From positions 1 through 64,000 of the forward strand of contig CAKMIX010000004.1 of NCBI GenBank assembly GCA_927362715.1: 64,000 nucleotides of DNA, read 5' to 3'. Below are positions 23,809-32,649 of this stretch, piece after piece; within the stretch, counting starts at the first letter, position 1, and each line of letters begins with the position of its first letter. This DNA comes from an uncultured Clostridia bacterium (GTDB lineage: Bacteria > Bacillota > Clostridia > Oscillospirales > Acutalibacteraceae). Made by a program: the position numbers and the translations under genes. Under the pieces are notes generated by a model. It did no database searches, was not told the origin of the DNA, and saw only the letters and a program-made list of their open reading frames with translations.

Positions 23809-25869
23809 ATGCGTGAAGTGATACCGCTGATGCAAAATTGGAAATTTTGCTTCGGAGATCTGCCGCGCGAAACGGACACGGCGGCATGGGAACCCATATG
23901 CCTGCCGCATACGTGGAACAATTTAGACGGGCAGGACGGCGGCGGGGATTACCGCCGTGGCAAGGGCTTCTATCGCCGCGTGTTTTCCTTGGAAAAAGAC
24001 GAGCAAAAGCAATATTTCATCGAATTTTTGGGCGTTAATTCCGTTGCGGATGTGTATCTGAACGGCACGCACCTCGGGCAGCACCGCGGGGGCTACACCC
24101 GTTTTCGTTTTGAATTGACAGATTTTCTTCACACAGGCGAAAACACCCTGCTTGTGTGTGCGGACAATTCACCGTTTCCCGATGTGATCCCGCTTACGGC
24201 GGATTTCACCTTTTTCGGCGGCATCTACCGCGAGGTCAATTTGATCGTCACAGAGCGCACGCATTTTGAACTGCTGGACTTCGGCTCAGACGGCATTCGA
24301 CTTTCATACCCGAATACGCCGCAGGTGCGCGAATGCGCAGAGCTTTCCGTGGCTGCCAAGGTGTGTTCCGATACGCCTGAAGCCTGTACGGTGCGCGTGC
24401 AGGTGCTTTCTCCCGCACCGTTTATGCCATGCGCGGGGATAGGGCATCCCGATTTTACGCCGCCGAAGGCTGCGCCGCAAATCGTTGCCGAGGCGCGCTT
24501 CCCCGTACAAGGCGGCAAAGCCGAAGGGATGCTGTCGATTTCGTCGCCGCATTTATGGAACGGCAGGCGCGACCCGTATCTGTACCGCGTCGTCTGCACG
24601 CTGTATCACGGTGAGACCGCAGTAGACGAGGTGCAGAAGGATATAGGTTTCCGCTATATCCAAATCCACCCGCGCAAGGGCTTTTTCTTGAACGGTGCAT
24701 CCTATCCGCTGCGCGGTGTGAACCGCCATCAGGATCGTGAAAATATGGGCTGGGCGATCACGGAAAACGAGCACGACGAGGATTTTGCACTCCTCTATGA
24801 AATGGGCGCAAATGCTGTTCGGCTGGCGCATTACCCGCACCATCCGCATTTTTACGATCTTTGTGACCGTTATGGGCTGCCTGTTTGGGCGGAGATCCCC
24901 TTTGTCGACCATATCGGCGGCTGCGGCATCTCGCCGCTTGCAACGGACAAAACCGTTGACGCGGCTGTGACCGCTCGGCAGCTTGAAAACGCCAAGCAGC
25001 AGCTCACGGAGCTTATTTTGCAGCAGGGACACAGACCATCGATTTTTTGCTGGAGCATGGCGAACGAGGTCGTGCGTAAATATAAGGCCACGGCGGCAAA
25101 GATGCTTGAAAGCCTCAACGCACTCGCCAAAAGCCTTGACCCCACGCGCTATACGGCACTTGCCACGAATCACTATGCCGGTGACAAATGGGCGAGCGAT
25201 ATAAAGGGCTGCAATATTTACCCCGGCTGGTATTGGGGCAGTGCGCGGCAGTTCCCGGCGCAGGCGCTCGCGCATGTTCGGGCGAACCGTTTTCGCGGCG
25301 TCGCGGTGTCGGAATACGGTGCGGGCTCGAATGTCTCCCATCACACCGAAACGCCGCAGCAGCCGAAAAACACCGTGTGTGATTTCCATTCCGAGGAGTG
25401 GGCGAATATCGTCCATGAGCATGCGCTCCGGTACTTTATGTCCAAACGCGCCAAAAAGCTGTGGGGCACGTTCGTATGGAACATGTTCGACTTTGCCATT
25501 GACAGCCGCAATGAGGGCGGGATTCCGGGCAGGAACGATAAAGGCCTTGTGACCTATGACCGCCGCACCAAAAAAGACGCGTATTTCCTGTATCAGGCAT
25601 ATTGGCGGACACTTCCCGTAACATACATCACCTCGCGCCGCTTTACCGAACGCCGTCAGGAAACGATTTGTGTCAAGGTGTATTCCAACGCGAATGCGGT
25701 CACCCTTTTCTGCAACGGCGTGCAGATCGCCGAAAGAAAGGCGTCGCAATGCCGTCAGGCGCATGTGTTCCTGTTTCAAAATGTGCTGCTGCAAGCGGGC
25801 GAAAACACTGTGACCGCGCGCGGCGATAACGGCGCGGAGGATACCGTCGCCTGGCATTTGGAGAAGTAA
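23809..25869 (+). CDS. Glycoside hydrolase family 2 protein (beta-galactosidase/glucuronidase-like)
   Basis: ATG 23809 with GGGGAG upstream. 686 aa. GH2 layout: N-terminal jelly-roll sandwich (LPHTWNNLDGQDG, FLGVNSVADVYLNGTHLGQH), Ig-like middle domain, TIM barrel starting at LRGVNRHQD. The acid/base is Glu420 in WSMANEV and the nucleophile is Glu502 in VSEYGAG. A C-terminal Ig-like part follows. No signal peptide, so it is cytosolic and acts on imported oligosaccharides. Retaining beta-glycosidase activity is secure; galactose, glucuronate or mannose specificity cannot be told from this sequence. It lies 12 bases behind recD2. Confidence 0.93.
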   Translation: MREVIPLMQNWKFCFGDLPRETDTAAWEPICLPHTWNNLDGQDGGGDYRRGKGFYRRVFSLEKDEQKQYFIEFLGVNSVADVYLNGTHLGQHRGGYTRFRFELTDFLHTGENTLLVCADNSPFPDVIPLTADFTFFGGIYREVNLIVTERTHFELLDFGSDGIRLSYPNTPQVRECAELSVAAKVCSDTPEACTVRVQVLSPAPFMPCAGIGHPDFTPPKAAPQIVAEARFPVQGGKAEGMLSISSPHLWNGRRDPYLYRVVCTLYHGETAVDEVQKDIGFRYIQIHPRKGFFLNGASYPLRGVNRHQDRENMGWAITENEHDEDFALLYEMGANAVRLAHYPHHPHFYDLCDRYGLPVWAEIPFVDHIGGCGISPLATDKTVDAAVTARQLENAKQQLTELILQQGHRPSIFCWSMANEVVRKYKATAAKMLESLNALAKSLDPTRYTALATNHYAGDKWASDIKGCNIYPGWYWGSARQFPAQALAHVRANRFRGVAVSEYGAGSNVSHHTETPQQPKNTVCDFHSEEWANIVHEHALRYFMSKRAKKLWGTFVWNMFDFAIDSRNEGGIPGRNDKGLVTYDRRTKKDAYFLYQAYWRTLPVTYITSRRFTERRQETICVKVYSNANAVTLFCNGVQIAERKASQCRQAHVFLFQNVLLQAGENTVTARGDNGAEDTVAWHLEK

Positions 25870-25878
25870 GAAAAAGCC

Positions 25879-25907
25879 TTGACAACGTTTTTTCGTTCTG
25901 CTACAAT
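25879..25907 (+). promoter_or_regulatory. Promoter of the ABC-F leader
   Basis: TTGACA (25879) and TACAAT (25902) with a 17-base spacer. It drives the leader peptide and ABC-F gene separately from the GH2 gene. Confidence 0.88.
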
Positions 25908-25938
25908 ACCCACGAAGTAAAACAAGGGAGATGAAAGG

Positions 25939-25959
25939 ATGCGCAATTTTTCCTGCTGA
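25939..25959 (+). CDS. Leader peptide MRNFSC of the ABC-F attenuator
   Basis: A six-codon frame with its own ribosome site (GGGAG 25926-25930, eight bases before ATG 25939) ends at TGA 25957. It overlaps an 11-base sequence that pairs with a downstream antiterminator strand, so a ribosome stalled on it would change leader folding. Short leader ORFs of this kind control many antibiotic-resistance ABC-F genes. A longer frame from ATG 25931 lacks a spaced ribosome site. Confidence 0.7.
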   Translation: MRNFSC

Positions 25960-26107
25960 ATGTCCGGCACGCGACTTGCGGGCTTATGCCCGTGGTTCGG
26001 TGTGCTTTGTCGCAGGAAAAATGTCGTGTCCGCCCGTGTGAAAGCGGGAATTTGCCCCTTTGTGCGCAATTTCGGGCCGCAGACTTTTGCCTGCGGCCCG
26101 ATTTTTT
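25946..26107 (+). promoter_or_regulatory. Ribosome-mediated transcription attenuator for the ABC-F gene
   Basis: Strand 1, ATTTTTCCTGC (25946-25956, inside the leader ORF), pairs exactly with GCAGGAAAAAT (26012-26022). Strand 2, GCAGGAAAAATGTC (26012-26025), can instead pair with GACTTTTGCCTGC (26082-26094), which covers the loop and 3' arm of the terminator. The terminator is a perfect 10-bp stem CGGGCCGCAG (26073-26082) / CTGCGGCCCG (26091-26100) followed by ATTTTTT. Ribosome stalling on the leader would free strand 2 and disrupt the terminator; normal translation would let strands 1 and 2 pair and stop transcription. Confidence 0.8.
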
Positions 26108-26124
26108 CGCGAAAGGGGATCTTT

Positions 26125-27618
26125 ATGTCTCAAATCGATGTGCGCCATCTGACTTTTTCCTATGACGGTGCATTTACGCCTGTGTTCTCCGACGTTTCCT
26201 TTCGGCTGGATACCGATTGGCGTCTCGGCTTTGTCGGGCGCAACGGCCGCGGGAAAACCACCTTTTTAAAGCTGCTGACGGGTGAACTGCCTGCGGGAAA
26301 TGCGATCCAAAGCAGCGTACCGTTTGCGCGCTTCCCGATCGATGTGCCTGATTCGAGTTGTTCGGTCAGCGAATTATATACCCTTGTGCCCGGTGCGGAA
26401 TTGTGGGAACTCGAGCGTGAACTGCGGCTGCTCGGACTCACAGAGGATGCGCTCGAGCGTCCCTATGTCTCGCTTTCCGGCGGGGAGCGCACCAAGGTGC
26501 AGGTCGCGTTGCTGTTCCTGCACGAGGGCAGCTTTTGCCTGCTCGACGAGCCGACCAATCACTTAGACCGCGCCGCGCGGAAAAAGCTCGGCGCATATCT
26601 GCGCAGCAAAAAGGGTTTTATTCTGGTCTCGCATGACCGCACGCTGCTGGATCAATGCACCGATCACACGCTTGCGATCAATAAAACCGGTATCGAGGTG
26701 CAGAAGGGCAGCTTTTCGGTATGGTTTGCCCAAAAGGAACAGCGAGACCGCCGAGAAGCTGCGGAAAACGAAAAACTTACGCAAGAGATTGCGCGGCTTA
26801 ACGACGCCGCACGCCGCGCCGCAGGATGGTCGGCGCAGGTGGAAAAAAGCAAAAAGGGGACGCGCAATTCCGGCGTGCGCCCCGACCGCGGCTATATCGG
26901 GCATAAGTCCGCCAAAATGATGCAGCGTGCAAAGTCGATCGAAAGCCGAAAATCTGCGGCGGCGCAGGAAAAAGCCGCGCTGCTGCACGATGTGGAGACC
27001 GCAGAAGCACTGCGGCTGCACGTGCTGCCGTTCCCGAAAACGCGCTTGGCAGAATTCGACCGCGTTGCCGTGCAATTCGGCGAACGCCCCGTATGTGCGC
27101 CTGTACGCTTTTCGGTGATGCGCGGCGACAAGATCGCCTTGGAGGGCGGAAACGGCGCAGGAAAAAGCAGCCTTCTCAAACTCCTGCTTGGTGAAAATAT
27201 CCCGCACACGGGCAACGTTTTTGTTCCCGAGGGCTTGAAGATCGCCTATCTCCCGCAGGAAAGCGAGGGACTGTCGGGTACGCTGTCCGATTATATCGCT
27301 GGCATCGGCGCGGATGAAACGCTTTGCAAGACCATTTTGCGCAAACTTGATTTTTCGCGTGAGCAGTTTTCCGTCCGCCTTGAAAATGCCTCTGCGGGGC
27401 AGAAAAAGAAAGTACAGCTTGCCGCCTGCCTGTCGCTGCCGGCGCATTTGTTCATTTTGGACGAGCCGCTCAATTACATGGATATCTGGTCGCGCATGCA
27501 GCTTGAAACGCTGTTTCGGGAAAGCGAGGCGACCGTGCTGTTTGTCGAGCACGATGCGGCATTTTGTTCCGCAGTCGCCACCGAAACGATTCGCCTGACA
27601 CCGCCCGCAAAAACCTGA
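26125..27618 (+). CDS. ABC-F ribosome-protection protein, Lsa-like
   Basis: ATG 26125 follows AAAGGGG. 497 aa, two ABC domains without membrane segments. First: GRNGRGKTT Walker A, VSLSGGERTKVQVALL signature, LLDEPTNHLDR Walker B. Linker with basic and charged helices (RREAAENEKLTQEIARL... GYIGHKSAKMMQRAKS). Second: GGNGAGKSS and a degenerate ASAGQKKKVQLA signature, LDEPLNYMD. This layout matches the Lsa/Vga group that displaces lincosamides, pleuromutilins and streptogramin A from the ribosome. The attenuated leader with a drug-responsive look supports a resistance role over a housekeeping one. Specific drug spectrum unknown. Confidence 0.88.
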   Translation: MSQIDVRHLTFSYDGAFTPVFSDVSFRLDTDWRLGFVGRNGRGKTTFLKLLTGELPAGNAIQSSVPFARFPIDVPDSSCSVSELYTLVPGAELWELERELRLLGLTEDALERPYVSLSGGERTKVQVALLFLHEGSFCLLDEPTNHLDRAARKKLGAYLRSKKGFILVSHDRTLLDQCTDHTLAINKTGIEVQKGSFSVWFAQKEQRDRREAAENEKLTQEIARLNDAARRAAGWSAQVEKSKKGTRNSGVRPDRGYIGHKSAKMMQRAKSIESRKSAAAQEKAALLHDVETAEALRLHVLPFPKTRLAEFDRVAVQFGERPVCAPVRFSVMRGDKIALEGGNGAGKSSLLKLLLGENIPHTGNVFVPEGLKIAYLPQESEGLSGTLSDYIAGIGADETLCKTILRKLDFSREQFSVRLENASAGQKKKVQLAACLSLPAHLFILDEPLNYMDIWSRMQLETLFRESEATVLFVEHDAAFCSAVATETIRLTPPAKT

Positions 27619-27637
27619 AAAACCTGTGCGAAAACGG

Positions 27638-27666
27638 TTGCCCGAATGTAAGAAATATGATACAAT
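27638..27666 (+). promoter_or_regulatory. Promoter of the coiled-coil gene
   Basis: TTGCCC (27638) and TACAAT (27661) with a 17-base spacer, 45 bases before the coding start. Confidence 0.75.
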
Positions 27667-27711
27667 ATCTTGAAAAATAATGGCATGAAATACATATAAG
27701 GGGATAGGCAT

Positions 27712-28452
27712 ATGGACTCCGAAAGAATTTTCAAAACCTGCATTTTCGGCGGATTTAAACGTGAGGATGTTTTACAATACGTCGGGGAGCTGCAGGCGGA
27801 GATCGCCTCGCTTTCCGAGGAACTGCAAAAAAAATCCGACGAGCTTTCGGCGCTTTCTGCGAAAGTGAACGAGCTCGAAGCTTTGTGCGAAGCGGGCGAG
27901 CAGGCCAAGCAGCAGCTTGCCGTGACAACGGGTGCGCTGGAAACGGCGCAGCAGCAAAACACAGCGCTGCAAGCGGAAAACGAAGACTTGCGCACGCAGC
28001 TTTCGGGGCTGGATGACGAAAAGCGGAAGATGGAGGAAAAGGCACAGGAGCTTCGTGCAACACAGGCGCAGCTCGGCGCAGCGTTTTTGGATGCGCGCAA
28101 ATATTCCGATGAGATCGTAAACGCTGCGAACCAAAGGGCGAATGAGACGCAGGCGGACGCCGCGCAAAGCATTCGCGAGCAGGCGAGCGAGATCGCGCGC
28201 CTTTCGGCGGATGTGGATTCCATTTCCGCCACGCTTTCCAAATCGGTCGAGGATCTGCATGCGCAGATCTCCGCGCTGTCTGCGAAGCTTTCCAAGGCGG
28301 CGCAGGCGCTTTCTGTCCGCCGCGATGCGGAAAAATTCCTGCCCGACGTGTCCATGCACATTTCCCCGGAGATCAGTGAAGCGTTTTCCGAAACAGAACA
28401 AGGAAAAAGCGAACAGAATATCTATCGCTTCGGTGCTTCGAAAGAGGGGTAA
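27712..28452 (+). CDS. DivIVA-like coiled-coil protein
   Basis: ATG 27712 with AAGGGGATAGG upstream. 246 aa. The N-terminus RIFKTCIFGGFKREDVLQYV resembles the membrane-binding turn of DivIVA/GpsB-type proteins. It is followed by an almost unbroken coiled coil from residue ~25 to ~215 (ELQAEIASLSEELQKKSDEL and similar heptads). The C-terminus is short and charged. Likely a scaffold at the membrane or division site; this is inference from architecture. It is followed within 3 bases by the hydro-lyase gene, although a functional link is not obvious. Confidence 0.7.
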   Translation: MDSERIFKTCIFGGFKREDVLQYVGELQAEIASLSEELQKKSDELSALSAKVNELEALCEAGEQAKQQLAVTTGALETAQQQNTALQAENEDLRTQLSGLDDEKRKMEEKAQELRATQAQLGAAFLDARKYSDEIVNAANQRANETQADAAQSIREQASEIARLSADVDSISATLSKSVEDLHAQISALSAKLSKAAQALSVRRDAEKFLPDVSMHISPEISEAFSETEQGKSEQNIYRFGASKEG

Positions 28453-28455
28453 ACG

Positions 28456-28983
28456 TTGCGCGAATATCATATCACCACCGACGAGATCAAAGCATACGCG
28501 CCGCAGCTTGCCGCCGGCGATACCGTGTATTTAAGCGGCACGGTCTATACCTCGCGCGACGCGGCGCATAAGCGTATTGCGGCGCTGCTTGAAAAAGGTG
28601 AGCCGACGCCGTACCCAATCGCGGGCTCGGTCATTTACTATGCGGGTCCTACGCCCACGCCGCCGGGTCTTGCCATCGGCTCGTGCGGGCCGACGACCTC
28701 CGGCAGAATGGACGTCTACACCCCTGCGCTTTTGGATCTCGGGCTTGCCGCGATGGTCGGCAAAGGACCGAGAAGTAAGGCAGTTTGCGATGCGATCGTG
28801 CGCAACGGCGCGGTGTATTTCTGCGCCGTAGGGGGCGCGGGGGCGCTCGCGAGCAAATGCATCACAAGCTGTGAGGTCATCGCATTTGAAGACCTGGGCT
28901 GCGAGTCCGTCAAAAAACTGACCTTTTCCGACTTTCCGCTGACCGTGGCGATCGACGCGAACGGCGGCAACCTGTTTATCTAA
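28456..28983 (+). CDS. Fe-S fumarate/tartrate hydro-lyase, beta subunit (orphan)
   Basis: TTG start at 28456 behind GAGGGG. 175 aa. Family motifs: GDTVYLSGTVYTSRDAAHKR, then YYAGPTPTPP, GSCGPTTSGRMD and GKGPRSKAVCDAI. In class I fumarases and L-tartrate dehydratase this beta (C-terminal) part works with an alpha subunit that holds the 4Fe-4S cluster. The alpha gene is normally adjacent but is not in this window. Substrate (fumarate or tartrate) is undecided; with malic enzyme and lactate dehydrogenase in the same region, a role in C4-acid metabolism is plausible. Confidence 0.88.
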   Translation: MREYHITTDEIKAYAPQLAAGDTVYLSGTVYTSRDAAHKRIAALLEKGEPTPYPIAGSVIYYAGPTPTPPGLAIGSCGPTTSGRMDVYTPALLDLGLAAMVGKGPRSKAVCDAIVRNGAVYFCAVGGAGALASKCITSCEVIAFEDLGCESVKKLTFSDFPLTVAIDANGGNLFI

Positions 28984-29001
28984 ACGCCTTTGGAGATTTT
29001 T

Positions 29002-31392
29002 ATGGATTACAACGCATTTTTACAGCTGCGCCGCGAGATCATCGAAAACGAATTCCGGCGCATGAACGATATGCAGAAAAAAGCGGTCTTTCAGGTGAAT
29101 GGGCCGCTTTTAATTCTGGCAGGCGCGGGCAGCGGCAAAACGACGGTGCTCGTCAACCGCATCGCAAACCTGATCCGGTTCGGCGATGCTTACAATTCCG
29201 ATTTTGCACAGCGCACCCCTGACGAGCACGATATGGAGCTGATGCGCCGTTATCTGGACGGCGACCACACGGTGTACCCGCAAATCGCGGACGTCCTTTC
29301 CGTGGATGCGCCGAAGCCGTGGCAGATTTTGGCGATCACCTTTACCAACAAGGCAGCAAACGAGCTGAAAGAGCGCTTGGCAGTGATGCTCGGCGAGGAT
29401 TCCGTGGACCTTTGGGCGAGCACATTCCATTCTGCCTGTGTGCGCATTTTGCGCCGCAATGCGGACAAGCTCGGCTTTACCAACCGCTTCACGATCTACG
29501 ATACCGATGACAGCCGCCGCGTGATGAAGGAATGTCAGCGGTTATTGGATATTGAAGACCGGTTCCTGCCGCACAAAATGATCCTTTCCGAAATCAGCCG
29601 TGCGAAAGATGCGCTCGTCACGCCCGAGGAATTTCTGAAATCGGCGGGGGAGGATGTCAGGCTTCGCAAGATCGGCGAATGCTACGCAAAATACCAGCAG
29701 CTTCTTAAAAACGCCGACGCGATGGATTTTGACGATCTGATCTTCCACACCGTCCGCCTTTTGGAGGAAAACGAGGATGTTGCCGAGCACTACAGAAGGC
29801 AGTTCCGCTATGTGATGGTGGATGAGTATCAGGATACCAACCATGCACAGTACCGCCTGACGGGGCTTCTGGCGGACGGCTACCGCAACATCTGCGTGGT
29901 CGGCGACGATGACCAGAGCATTTACCGCTTCCGCGGCGCGACGATCGAGAATATCTTGAGCTTTGAAACACGTTACCCGGACGCGGCTGTCATCCGTTTG
30001 GAACAGAATTACCGTTCTACGCAGAATATTCTGGACGCCGCCAACGCCGTGATCGCAAACAACAGCCAGCGCAAGGGCAAGAACCTCTGGACGGCGAACG
30101 GCGCGGGCGAAAAGATCACGCTCGAAACGACGGAGGACGAAACGGCAGAAGCGGCGTTTATCGCTGAAAAGATCACGGATTCCGTCGCGAGCGGGCGGCG
30201 TTTCGCCGACCACGCGGTGCTTTATCGCATGAATGCGATGTCGGGTCCCATCGAGCGTGCGCTCGTCAAAAACGCCATTCCCTACCGCATCATCGGCGGG
30301 CATAAATTCTATGACCGCATGGAGATCCGTGATGCGCTGGCATACCTGTCCGTTGTCAACAATCCGTCGGACCGCGTGCGTTTGCAGCGCATCATCAATG
30401 TCCCAAAGCGCGGCATCGGCGACACCACCGTGCAGCGCGCTAACGAGATCGCCGACCTGCTTGGCGTGCCGCTGTTCGAGGTCTTTAAGACTGCCGATGA
30501 ATACGACGTCCTGAAGCGCGCGGCGGGCAAGCTCAAGGATTTTGCCGCAATGATGGAGCGCCTGTCTGCGCTTGCACAGGAAGCACAGCCTGCGGAGGTC
30601 TTGAGCCGCGTGCTGGAGGAGACAGCATATGTCGAAAGTTTGCGCACAGAGCCCGAAAAATTCGATGACCGCGTGCAGAACTTAAACGAGCTTTCCGCAA
30701 CGCTTGTGCGCTTTACCGAGGAAAACCCCGAGGGCACGCTGGGCGACTACCTCGAAGAAGTTGCACTTCTTACGGATATCGACAACTACAATGCGGATTC
30801 CGACACGGTTGTTCTGATGACCCTGCACGCCGCGAAGGGCTTGGAATTCCCCGTTGTGTTTATCCCGGGACTTGAAGAGGGTGTGTTCCCCGGGCAGCAG
30901 AGCATGTATGTGGATTCCGAGGTCGAGGAGGAACGCCGTCTTGCCTACGTCGGCATTACGCGCGCGAAAGAGCGGCTCTATTTGACCCATGCGAAATCCC
31001 GTATGATCTATGGTTCCACAAACTACTACCGTCCGTCGCGCTTCGTGGCCGAGATCCCCGAAAAGCTGTTGGAGATCCACCGCCAGACCGGCTTCCGCGA
31101 ACGCGCGGGGCTCACGGGAGGCAGCAGCTTTTCGTTCGGGAAAGCGTCTTTGCCGCATACGCAAAACACGGTGTCGGTCAACCGCGGCTTTTCAAAGCCT
31201 GCTGCGACCGCCGGCAATCGTGCACCGCTGCCGGAGCTCAAACCCGGCGACACGGTGGAGCATAAGGCGTTCGGCACCGGCGTGGTCGCAAGCTGTCGCC
31301 CCATGGGCAACGACGTGCTTTTGGAGATCGCGTTCCAAAAGGTCGGCACGAAAAAGCTCATGGCGCGCATGGCGAATTTGAAAAAGGTTTGA
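29002..31392 (+). CDS. pcrA: ATP-dependent DNA helicase PcrA/UvrD
   Basis: The start is ATG 29002 (TTGGAGATTTTT upstream; the TTG is part of the ribosome site). 796 aa. SF1A motifs in order: Q motif NDMQKKAVFQ, Walker A AGAGSGKTT near 40, motif Ia AITFTNKAANEL, motif II VMVDEYQDTN, motif III GDDDQSIYRFRGA, motif IV EQNYRST, motif V LHAAKGLEFPVV, motif VI YVGITRAKERLY. The C-terminal tail ends in a Tudor-like region (GDTVEHKAFGTGVV) that binds RNA polymerase in PcrA. An essential 3'-5' helicase in Firmicutes for repair and conflict resolution. Confidence 0.97.
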   Translation: MDYNAFLQLRREIIENEFRRMNDMQKKAVFQVNGPLLILAGAGSGKTTVLVNRIANLIRFGDAYNSDFAQRTPDEHDMELMRRYLDGDHTVYPQIADVLSVDAPKPWQILAITFTNKAANELKERLAVMLGEDSVDLWASTFHSACVRILRRNADKLGFTNRFTIYDTDDSRRVMKECQRLLDIEDRFLPHKMILSEISRAKDALVTPEEFLKSAGEDVRLRKIGECYAKYQQLLKNADAMDFDDLIFHTVRLLEENEDVAEHYRRQFRYVMVDEYQDTNHAQYRLTGLLADGYRNICVVGDDDQSIYRFRGATIENILSFETRYPDAAVIRLEQNYRSTQNILDAANAVIANNSQRKGKNLWTANGAGEKITLETTEDETAEAAFIAEKITDSVASGRRFADHAVLYRMNAMSGPIERALVKNAIPYRIIGGHKFYDRMEIRDALAYLSVVNNPSDRVRLQRIINVPKRGIGDTTVQRANEIADLLGVPLFEVFKTADEYDVLKRAAGKLKDFAAMMERLSALAQEAQPAEVLSRVLEETAYVESLRTEPEKFDDRVQNLNELSATLVRFTEENPEGTLGDYLEEVALLTDIDNYNADSDTVVLMTLHAAKGLEFPVVFIPGLEEGVFPGQQSMYVDSEVEEERRLAYVGITRAKERLYLTHAKSRMIYGSTNYYRPSRFVAEIPEKLLEIHRQTGFRERAGLTGGSSFSFGKASLPHTQNTVSVNRGFSKPAATAGNRAPLPELKPGDTVEHKAFGTGVVASCRPMGNDVLLEIAFQKVGTKKLMARMANLKKV

Positions 31393-31397
31393 TCGAA

Positions 31398-31437
31398 AAA
31401 GGACTCCGTTCGCATTGCAAACGGAGTCCTTTTTATA
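31398..31437. terminator. Bidirectional terminator between pcrA and malic enzyme
   Basis: A 13-bp stem (AAAGGACTCCGTT / AACGGAGTCCTTT) has A-runs on one side and T-runs on the other, placed between convergent genes. Confidence 0.9.
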
Positions 31438-31452
31438 TCCATTTTTATGCGC

Positions 31453-32625
31453 TCAGATTCTCGCCGCACCGCTTTCGCGCGCCGCTTTTGCCACGGCTTC
31501 GGCGACGGTTTTCCCGACGCGCTCGTCAAACGCCTTCGGCAAAATATAATCGGCGCTCAGCTCCTCGTCGGAAACGAGCGATGCGATCGCCTGCGCAGCG
31601 GCGACCTTCATCTCCTCGTTGATGTCCCGTGCGCGGCAGTCGAGTGTCCCGCGGAAAATGCCGGGGAACGCCAGCACGTTGTTGATCTGGTTCGGGAAGT
31701 CGCTTCTGCCCGTGCCGACCACCGCCGCGCCGGCCGCTTTCGCGAGGTCGGGCATGATCTCGGGCACGGGGTTCGCCATCGGCAGTACCACAGCGCCCGC
31801 GTTCATCGAGCGTACCATGTCTTCTGTCACAATGCCCGGTGCGGAAACGCCGATGAAAATGTCCGCGCCGACCATCGCGTCTCGGAGCGTTCCGGTTTTC
31901 TTTTGGCGGTTCGTTATGCGCGCCATTTCTGCCTGCGCGGGATTCAGACGTTCGTCGCCCTCGCAGACGATGCCTTTGGAATTGCAAAGCAGGACTTCGC
32001 CGACACCCTGCTTCATCAAAAGCTTCGCAATGGCGATGCCCGCAGCCCCTGCGCCGCTGAACACGGCGGTGCAGTCTGAAAGCCTCTTGCCGACCACGCG
32101 CAGCGCGTTGAGCACCGCCGCGAGCACGACCACCGCCGTACCGTGCTGATCGTCGTGGAAGATCGGAATGTCGGTCTTTTCCTTGAGCTTTCGTTCGATC
32201 TCAAAGCAGCGCGGCGCGGCGATGTCCTCCAAATTCACCCCGCCGAACGAACCCGCAAGCAGGGCGATGCAGTTGACGATCTCGTCCACATCCTTCGAGC
32301 GCACGCAAAGCGGGATCGCGTCCACCCCGCCGAATTCCTTGAAGAGTACGCATTTGCCCTCCATCACAGGCATGCCTGCTTCGGGACCGATGTCCCCGAG
32401 CCCCAAAACGGCGGTGCCGTCCGTCACGACCGCTACCGTGTTCCAGCGGCGCGTCAGCTCGTAGGATTTGGAAACGTCCTTTTGAATTTCCAAACACGGC
32501 TGCGCAACACCCGGCGTGTAGGCGAGCGAAAGCGCATCTTTATTATCCACCTTGGCGCGGGCGGTCACTTCGATCTTACCCTTCCATTGGTAGTGCAGCT
32601 TTAACGATTCGGTTTTGTAGTCCAT
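31453..32625 (-). CDS. NAD(P)-dependent malic enzyme
   Basis: ATG 32625 with AAAGGAAAG upstream. 390 aa, the short bacterial form. SLAYTPGVAQPC (catalytic Tyr), VTDGTAVLGLGDIGPEAGMP (V-x-D-G-x-x-x-L-G-x-G-D), the catalytic Lys in GGVDAIPLCV context, FHDDQHGTAVV (metal-binding D-D) and the NAD-binding loop FSGAGAAGIAIA. It converts malate to pyruvate and CO2. It is the last gene of a GH20-glpK-malic enzyme run (24-base gap to glpK). Cofactor preference is not certain. Confidence 0.96.
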   Translation of the reverse strand: MDYKTESLKLHYQWKGKIEVTARAKVDNKDALSLAYTPGVAQPCLEIQKDVSKSYELTRRWNTVAVVTDGTAVLGLGDIGPEAGMPVMEGKCVLFKEFGGVDAIPLCVRSKDVDEIVNCIALLAGSFGGVNLEDIAAPRCFEIERKLKEKTDIPIFHDDQHGTAVVVLAAVLNALRVVGKRLSDCTAVFSGAGAAGIAIAKLLMKQGVGEVLLCNSKGIVCEGDERLNPAQAEMARITNRQKKTGTLRDAMVGADIFIGVSAPGIVTEDMVRSMNAGAVVLPMANPVPEIMPDLAKAAGAAVVGTGRSDFPNQINNVLAFPGIFRGTLDCRARDINEEMKVAAAQAIASLVSDEELSADYILPKAFDERVGKTVAEAVAKAARESGAARI

Positions 32626-32649
32626 GCTGTTTCTTTCCTTTGCTTGAAT

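Noticed and set aside
24553-25857. 434-codon open frame antisense to the GH2 gene
   Set aside because: Shadow frame; the sense strand has intact catalytic motifs.
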